Below, piece by piece: positions 1-5,600 of a DNA stretch of 5,760 bases. This DNA is from an uncultured Clostridia bacterium (GTDB lineage: Bacteria > Bacillota > Clostridia > Oscillospirales > Oscillospiraceae). The stretch covers positions 1 to 5,760 of the forward strand of contig CAMFZO010000102.1 in assembly GCA_946006895.1 (NCBI GenBank), given 5' to 3'. Every line of letters starts with the position of its first letter. The stretch's first letter is position 1. Position numbers and translations under genes: made by a program. Under the pieces are notes generated by a model. It ran no database searches. It was not told where the DNA came from and saw nothing but the letters and a program-made list of their open reading frames with translations.

Positions 1-390
1 GGCATCAGTGATTACACCACGGCAGATGTGACCTTGCGGCTGACCTCCAACAATAACATCTATCTGCGGATGCTGGCCACGCAAAACAACGGTACCGCCT
101 TGGTGGATGTCAACTTCTATGACGGCGCCAACTGGACGTCACTGGTGAGTACCGGCTGGCTTGCAGATGTCGGAAAGAGCTATAACGTCACCCTGGAACA
201 CGGCGCGGGCACCGATACGCTGCAGCTGATCCTGTCAAAAACTGACGGCAGTTTGATCGGAAGCTGGAACATTTCCAATGCTGTCTGTACGAACGAGAGC
301 TTCTTCTCTGTTTCAGATATCGAACCGCTTGTCACCACCTGCGGCGACTATGGCCTGTTCTCCATTGCGGGTTTTACCCTCCGGGCGCCG
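1..390 (+). repeat. LamG/concanavalin-like repeat 1 (partial)
   Basis: Visible part of the first of four tandem beta-sandwich modules. Signature segments are TLRLTSNNNIYLRM, then NFYDGANWT, a STGW turn, and a closing YGLFSIAGF strand. It aligns without gaps to repeat 2 at an offset of exactly 552 bp (184 residues), with about 91 of 130 residues identical by hand count. Long DNA tracts are also shared, for example 100-122 with 652-674. Cys96 and Cys114 are shared with repeat 2 but not with repeats 3 and 4. The concanavalin-like fold is inferred from pattern; a carbohydrate-binding role is plausible but not shown. Confidence 0.75.
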
Positions 391-2562
391 GATGTTGATG
401 CTGCCAACTGGAGCATGGGTGAGAACTGGAAGGGCGAATATACCGAAAACGGCGAATACTGCATTACCAACGTGATCGAAAATGCCGGACCGAACTTCTG
501 CAAGGAATGGATCGATACCACCGCTTCCTTCCGCCTCGGGTTCCTTTACACAGGTATCAGCGATCACACCACGGCAGATGTGACATTGCGCCTGACTGCC
601 AACAATAATGTCTATCTGCGTATGCTGCTTACGCAAAATAACGGGACGGCGTTGGTGGATGTCAACTTCTATGATGGCACCAACTGGACCTTGCTGACGA
701 CAACCGGCTGGGTCGCGGACGTTGGAAACAGCTATTATTTCTATCTGTCCCATGAAGCAGGCAGCGATGCCATGACGCTGACACTAAAGAAGACGGACGG
801 AAGCGTGTTCTTTACAACGCAGATCGAAAACGCAGCCTGCACAAATGAGAGCTTTTTCTCCGTTTCATCTTTGGAACCGCTTGTCACCACCTGCGGCAAC
901 TACGGCATCTTCTCCCTGACCGGTTTCGGGGTGGAAACCCCCAAGAGCGCCTCCGATCTCTGGACGCTCGGCAATGGCTGGACGGATGCCAACGGCTACG
1001 ACGCGCCGGCCATCCGCAACACCACCGATACCGGAGCAGCTCCCGCTTTTTGGACGGAAACCATCGACGGATCTGCCGGCGCGATCATTGACTTTGATTT
1101 TGAAGCTGCGGTCAGAGAAATGCAGACGACAGCAGAGTTTGTCCTGCGCCTGACCAAAGACAATAACCGCTATCTGCGCATGGTCGTTACCGCACGCGGC
1201 ACACAGGAAGCCATTGTGGAGACAAGCTACTTTGATGGCTCGGGCTGGACGGCGCTGGATTCCACGGGTTGGCTCAGCAGCGCCTCCATTAACGGTAAGT
1301 ACCATGTCCGTTTGTCGCATCAGGCGGGAACAGCCGAAACAACGCTGACTTTGACCGCGTCCGACGGAACGAAGTTTTATGAAAAGACCTTTGCCAGTGA
1401 CGCCTTCACGGACCAGAGCTTCTGGAGCGCATCTTTCCAGCAGGCGCTTTTCAATCCCATCGGCGGCTATGGCTGCTTCACGATCTCCGGCTTTGCGGTG
1501 CAGAACTATCCCGCCGAGAAGGCTTCGACCGATCTCTGGAAGCTCGGCGCAGGCTGGTCGGCTTATCGCGACGGCGAGAGTATTTACCTTGCGAAAGAGG
1601 ATAAGCAGCAGACTGAGGCGGTCTATACAGTTCCCATTAACGGGCTGGACGGCTTTAAGATCAGCTTTGACATCAGCTTTACTTCCCAGGAAACTTCTTC
1701 CTGCAGCATCAAGCTTCGCGTTCCGCTGGAGCAGGAGATCTACTTGTTCGCACGCGTCAAGGGCGATCATAATCAGACCATTCTTGAAGCACAGGGCTAT
1801 GATTCCACGGCAGAAAACGAGTGGACGGACAGCCTGCTCTCTGCTTCGGCTTCCCGTTGGACAGCCAACAACGGCACGGTTACGGTCCATCTGGAGCGTC
1901 AGGCAATGAGTGAGACTATCCGCTTCTATGCGGTCGATAAGTCAACTGGCGAAGTGCTGATTGACGAGAGCTTTGAAAACGAACGCCTGTCGGCGGCACG
2001 CTTCCTGGATTACCGCGATCTGGAATGGATCTTTGGCACTGACGCCGGTTCACCCGGATTTACCATCCGGAATTTCACAGTCGCTTCCTTTGAGGCAGAC
2101 CCGATCGCTCTTGCCGGTGTCGAAATCATTGGCAGTGCAGAAGCGATGACCGGCGAGGCCACAAGCTACCACGCTCAGTTCACCCCGGCAAACGCCACGG
2201 TAAAGAGCTGCATCTGGAAGGTCAATGATAAGCAGGTTTCGACGGGTGCAAATCTGAACTATCTGTTCATGTCGGCGGGTGAATATAAGGTGACGCTGGT
2301 CGTGACCGACTATAGCGGAAACACCGTCACAAATAGCCTGACCGTCAGTGTGAGCGAACCGCCTGTAGTCTACAAGGCTGGCGACCTGAACGGTGACGGC
2401 AGCATCAATGCGGCGGATGCGCAGCTCCTTGCCGACCACCTGACCGGAAAAACGCTGCTGACCGACGAGCAGCTTTCCCGGGCGGATGTGAACGGCGACG
2501 ACAAAGTGGATATTTCTGACATATATGAGATCCTTTGCTGGAAGGAGGGCAAAAAACAATGA
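1..2562 (+). CDS. 5'-truncated modular dockerin protein with four LamG-like repeats and a PKD-like module
   Basis: The frame is open from the first base to TGA at 2560-2562, giving 853 visible residues; the true start lies upstream, because the first repeat is already under way at base 1. Module order by visible residue: LamG/concanavalin-like repeat 1 (1-130, partial), repeat 2 (131-314), repeat 3 (315-507), repeat 4 (508-701), PKD/Ig-like module (about 702-788), and a C-terminal dockerin (about 791-848) ending just before the stop. No catalytic domain is visible; one may lie in the missing N-terminal part, or the protein may be purely adhesive or carbohydrate-binding. A dockerin implies secretion and non-covalent docking onto a cohesin, and a cohesin is encoded by the next gene, which overlaps this one by 4 bp. 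The dockerin call is strong; ligand binding by the repeats is inference from the beta-rich pattern. Confidence 0.93.
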   Translation, partial: GISDYTTADVTLRLTSNNNIYLRMLATQNNGTALVDVNFYDGANWTSLVSTGWLADVGKSYNVTLEHGAGTDTLQLILSKTDGSLIGSWNISNAVCTNESFFSVSDIEPLVTTCGDYGLFSIAGFTLRAPDVDAANWSMGENWKGEYTENGEYCITNVIENAGPNFCKEWIDTTASFRLGFLYTGISDHTTADVTLRLTANNNVYLRMLLTQNNGTALVDVNFYDGTNWTLLTTTGWVADVGNSYYFYLSHEAGSDAMTLTLKKTDGSVFFTTQIENAACTNESFFSVSSLEPLVTTCGNYGIFSLTGFGVETPKSASDLWTLGNGWTDANGYDAPAIRNTTDTGAAPAFWTETIDGSAGAIIDFDFEAAVREMQTTAEFVLRLTKDNNRYLRMVVTARGTQEAIVETSYFDGSGWTALDSTGWLSSASINGKYHVRLSHQAGTAETTLTLTASDGTKFYEKTFASDAFTDQSFWSASFQQALFNPIGGYGCFTISGFAVQNYPAEKASTDLWKLGAGWSAYRDGESIYLAKEDKQQTEAVYTVPINGLDGFKISFDISFTSQETSSCSIKLRVPLEQEIYLFARVKGDHNQTILEAQGYDSTAENEWTDSLLSASASRWTANNGTVTVHLERQAMSETIRFYAVDKSTGEVLIDESFENERLSAARFLDYRDLEWIFGTDAGSPGFTIRNFTVASFEADPIALAGVEIIGSAEAMTGEATSYHAQFTPANATVKSCIWKVNDKQVSTGANLNYLFMSAGEYKVTLVVTDYSGNTVTNSLTVSVSEPPVVYKAGDLNGDGSINAADAQLLADHLTGKTLLTDEQLSRADVNGDDKVDISDIYEILCWKEGKKQ
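391..942 (+). repeat. LamG/concanavalin-like repeat 2
   Basis: First complete copy of the module. It opens with the ANWSMGENW segment, which corresponds to LWTLGNGW in repeat 3 and LWKLGAGW in repeat 4. It then carries TLRLTANNNVYLRM, NFYDGTNWT, TTGW and the closing YGIFSLTGF strand. It has four cysteines, in EYCITN and NFCKEW near its start and in ACTNES and TTCG near its end. It is much closer to repeat 1 than to repeats 3 and 4, consistent with a later duplication or gene conversion. Confidence 0.78.
943..1521 (+). repeat. LamG/concanavalin-like repeat 3
   Basis: Divergent copy. Shared landmarks are LWTLGNGW at the start, FVLRLTKDNNRYLRM, SYFDGSGWT, DSTGW, YHVRLSHQAG, TLTLTASDG and the closing YGCFTISGF strand. 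The YLRM landmark sits 558 bp after that of repeat 2. All four cysteines of repeat 2 are replaced; one unrelated Cys lies in the last strand. Opening landmarks resemble the N-terminal module of the next gene (WTLG followed by TDA and PAxIR). Confidence 0.72.
1522..2103 (+). repeat. LamG/concanavalin-like repeat 4 (most divergent)
   Basis: Last and most diverged copy. It keeps the opening LWKLGAGW and the closing GFTIRNFTV strand, and the central SIKLRVPLEQEIYLFARV segment stands in for the xLRLTxxNNxYLRM strand pair of the other copies. The corresponding landmark is 570 bp after that of repeat 3. The region matching the FYDGxNWT turn is altered (AENEWTDSLL). Identity to the other copies is low, so the homology rests on periodicity and the conserved first and last strands. 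Confidence 0.62.
2104..2364 (+). other. PKD/Ig-like module of gene 1
   Basis: A beta-rich module of about 87 residues with the PKD-type ending: an SAGEYKVTLVVTD strand, SGNTVT, then SLTVSVSEP. It links the repeats to the dockerin. It aligns along its length with the module at 4320-4577 in the next gene: both have an IxG start, a TPA segment, a W followed by an ND, an AGE turn, TDxxGNxVT, SLTV and a final EP. Such modules are usually spacers or protein/carbohydrate-contact domains in secreted enzymes. Confidence 0.72.
2371..2544 (+). other. C-terminal type I-like dockerin
   Basis: About 58 residues with two EF-hand-like calcium loops, each followed by a helix. Loop 1 is DLNGDGSINAAD (2383-2418) with acidic or Asn ligands at positions 1, 3, 5 and 12. 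Loop 2 is DVNGDDKVDISD (2485-2520) with the same ligand positions but Asp instead of the usual Gly at position 6. Positions 10-11 of the loops, which help set cohesin specificity in well studied type I dockerins, are AA and IS, so the two halves are not equivalent. Its place at the extreme C terminus is typical. The domain docks secreted proteins onto cohesins in the presence of calcium. Confidence 0.92.
2542..2548 (+). promoter_or_regulatory. Shine-Dalgarno AAGGAGG for gene 2, inside the end of gene 1
   Basis: A perfect AAGGAGG lies 10 bases before ATG 2559 and 13 before the in-frame ATG 2562. The shorter spacing favours ATG 2559 as the start. The site is inside the coding sequence of gene 1 (Lys-Glu-Gly codons), so it is cleared of ribosomes only as gene 1 translation ends. 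Confidence 0.85.
2559..2562 (+). promoter_or_regulatory. ATGA overlapping start/stop junction
   Basis: ATG of gene 2 (2559-2561) overlaps TGA of gene 1 (2560-2562). With the strong ribosome site just upstream this is the classic arrangement for translational coupling, and it shows the two genes share one transcript. It suggests, by inference, matched output of the dockerin and cohesin proteins. Confidence 0.85.
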
Positions 2563-2636
2563 TGAAAAATCGGATCATGAGCGGGCTTTTGGTGTTTGCT
2601 CTGCTGATTTGCCTGCTTCCGACCTTTGCTTCCGCA
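2559..2636 (+). other. Sec signal peptide of gene 2
   Basis: The N terminus has a basic start (MMKNR), a hydrophobic core (GLLVFALLICLLP) and an ASA-A cleavage motif, predicting cleavage after residue 26. The Cys at residue 18 lies in the core without a Gly/Ala/Ser before it, so this is not a lipoprotein signal. Confidence 0.88.
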
Positions 2637-5600
2637 GCGCCCATCGTGCTTGACGAACCGGAAGAAACCTGTTACCGGTTCAACGGTCATGCGGTTACGG
2701 ATCGCAAGAGCTTTGCACTCAATGCAGAGGACTGGACGCTCGGCACCTTCACGGATGCCCCGGCTGTCATCCGCACCGGTAAAACGGCGGGCATCGGCAT
2801 GGAGTATATCAAGGAGTTCCCCGAGCGCTGGTATACGCAGGTATCCCTGCAAATGTCGGAGGAGGACAATGCGGGCTTTGTGTTGAGCGGCGGCGGGAAG
2901 CAGCTTATCGTTCTTGTCAGCAGTGAGTCGCAACTGACGGTCAGTTGCGGCGAGGAGATCCTCCTGGCGCAGGCCCTCAGCGGCAGCGACGGCAAGCTGA
3001 CCTTTATCCTTGACAATACCCTTGGCGGCCAAGCGATCCGGCTGTATGTCTGGCATAACGGTATATACTGTGGCGGCTGGGAATTGACCGGCCTGGAAAG
3101 CGCGATGCTGCAAAATGTCTCCTCGATCGGCTTTTATGCCGAAAAGGAGGGGGATACCTTTTGTGATTTCGGAGTCAACACCATGATCTATGCTTACGAA
3201 AATGACCCCGCTTCCGCACTCGCGCAGGTCGAGGCATGGGCTCGTCAGGAGGTCGTCGGCAGTATCGTCAAGGCGGACAACGGCGTCAATATGTATACAC
3301 CCGATGGCGTGAAAAACTATGATGCGCTCTGGACGCGCGATTTCACCTATATGCTTCGCTACGCCGGCGACTACATCCCGGTCGAGGACGCGGTGGCTTG
3401 TATTGAGTACCTGCTCGATCACGTCCACGAGGGCGATTGCTGGCTTCCTGACCGCGTTTATGGCAACGGTTCGGTCACCTACGCCGCCGGAAACTGGGAT
3501 TATTCCAAGGCAAATCTGGACAACAACGCTTTCATTGTGATCGCTATGGACTGTGCACTTTCCCGTCTGCCGGAGACCGAGGGGAAGGCCCTGTTTGAAA
3601 AATGGGAGCAGACTCTGATGACCGCGCTGGATGCTCTGCCGAAAAATGAGAACGGCCTGATCTATAATGATCCGCTCAATCCGCATTCTCCCTACGGCTT
3701 TACCGATTGTATCTGTAAGACCGGCGCACTGATGAAGGAATCACTGCTGCTCTGGGAAGCGTGGGAGATCATGGCAAAATGGCAGACCGCCTTCGGCTTT
3801 GATGCCTCCGTCGCCAAAGCAGGCGCACAGAGCATCGAGAACGCACTGATTGATACCTTTAAGAATGAGGATGGTATGCTCAACGCGGCGACGGTTGATT
3901 GCTGTCAGAGCGACATTTGGGGAAGCTGCTACGCCGTTTCCATTGGCTTCCCGATGGAGGAAAGCCTAAAAAAGAGCATCGCCGACTATCTCAAGGAAAA
4001 CTATTGTGAGCTGGTACAGATGGGACAGCTTCGCCATACCGCGCCCGGCACTTACTGGCAAAAGCTCCTCTCCGGCGTCAACCAGGGTGAGTATCAGAAC
4101 GGCGCGTACTGGGCGACCCCCACAGGCTGGCTCATCGACACGCTGGAGCCATACTATCCTGAGCTGGCGATGGAAACACTGCAGGATATCATCTCCTACT
4201 ACGCTGCCGAGGGCATCTATGAGTGTGTCAACGGTGAATACCAAAAACTCAACCACTATGCCGCGAGCGCAGCCAATATTCTGCCTGCCGCGAGACGCTT
4301 GTTGACAGTTTCGCCTGATCTGACGGAGCTTAGCATCACCGGCGATGACAATGCTGTTGTAGGCGCGACGAAGACCTACCAAGCGGTGATGACCCCTGCC
4401 GATGCGAAAATTGCATCCTATGCTTGGAGCCTAAACGATGAAAGCTGCGGTAATGCGGAAATGGTGTCCTGCAGCTTTCTGCAAGCGGGGGAGAGTATCC
4501 TCACTTGCACCGCAACAGATATGAACGGAAATGCTGTGACAGCATCTCTGACGGTGCTCGTCCGGGAACCGGACTATCCGGAAATCACACTGACTGCAGG
4601 CGCGATCAGCGGAAATGCGGGGGAAACGGTCGCTGTTTCCTTCGGCATCAGCGCCGATTCAAGCCTTGCTGCGCTGGAACTGACAGTGCCCTATGACGTG
4701 TCTGTAATGGAGTTTGCCGGTGTAGCTTGCGAAATGGCAGAGGTGTTCTCTGTCAATGAGACTGAACCCGGCTCCTTGCGGATCATCCTTGCAAACGCTG
4801 AACCGATCAAGACGGAAGGAACGCTGCTGACGCTTCAGTTTGCGCTGAAACAACAGCTCGATACGCCGCAATTCAACGTTCCTACCGTAAATTCGGGCCT
4901 TTGCGACTACCGGGATGATAGCGGTTGCCATGAAGCGCTGATTACTGTTGAAAAGGAGACGATAGCACCCACCGAGTATACCGTCACCTTTATCGACGGC
5001 CTGACCGGAGAGACCATCTCCACCGTCAAGGTCGAGGAGGGGAAAGCGGCGACCGCACCTGAGGCACCGGAGCATGAGGGCTACACCTTTAAGGGCTGGG
5101 ACAAGGACTTCTCCAACGTCACGGCAGACCTGACCGTCACCGCACAGTACGAGAAGAACGAAGAACCGCCCAAGCCCGCCGAGTACACCGTCACCTTTAT
5201 CGACGGCCTGACCAATGTGACCATCTCCACAGTTAAGGTCGAGGAGGGAAAAGCGGCGACTGCGCCGGAGGCACCGGAGCATGAGGGCTACACCTTCAAG
5301 GGCTGGGACAAGGACTTCTCCAACGTCACGGCAGACCTGACTGTCACCGCACAGTATGAGAAGAACGAAGAACCCCCCAAGCCGTGGGTCAATCCGTTTA
5401 AGGATGTGAAGGAAAGCGATTGGTTCTATGAGGGTGTGAAATTCGCCGCACAGAATGGGCTGTTCGACGGCACCTCCCCGACGACCTTCGATCCGGACAG
5501 CAACATGACCCGTGCCATGCTCGTCACGGTACTGTGGCGTCTGGACGGCAAGCCCGCACCGAAGAGCATGAACTCCTTTAAGGACGTGCCCGGCGGACAG

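Noticed and set aside
28..30. GTG at 28 as the start codon of gene 1
   Set aside because: The frame is open from base 1 and the residues before it (GISDYTTAD) match repeat 2 exactly in register, so the module continues upstream of the window.
865..1890. Long open frame on the minus strand (341 codons)
   Set aside because: It is antisense to LamG-like repeats 2-4, has no domain signal and no ribosome site, and its cysteine- and arginine-rich composition is typical of shadow translation.
2052..2068. Small inverted repeat CCGGAT...ATCCGG
   Set aside because: Only six base pairs, no T-run, inside coding sequence; expected by chance.
2551..2557. A6C run after an internal AAGGAGG as a programmed -1 frameshift site fusing genes 1 and 2
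   Set aside because: A -1 shift here would enter the gene 2 frame, and the upstream Shine-Dalgarno sequence resembles known stimulators. But the AAAAAAC heptamer is out of phase with the gene 1 codons, and a fusion would bury the gene 2 signal peptide inside an exported protein. Re-initiation at ATGA explains the site better.
2604..2615. Cys18 of gene 2 as a lipoprotein lipobox
   Set aside because: The residues before it are Leu-Leu-Ile, it sits within the hydrophobic core, and a normal ASA-A cleavage site follows.
2370..3686. Long open frame on the minus strand (438 codons)
   Set aside because: It lies opposite the dockerin, signal peptide and glycosidase coding regions, spans the gene junction and shows no recognisable domain. 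It is a by-product of codon bias in the real frames.
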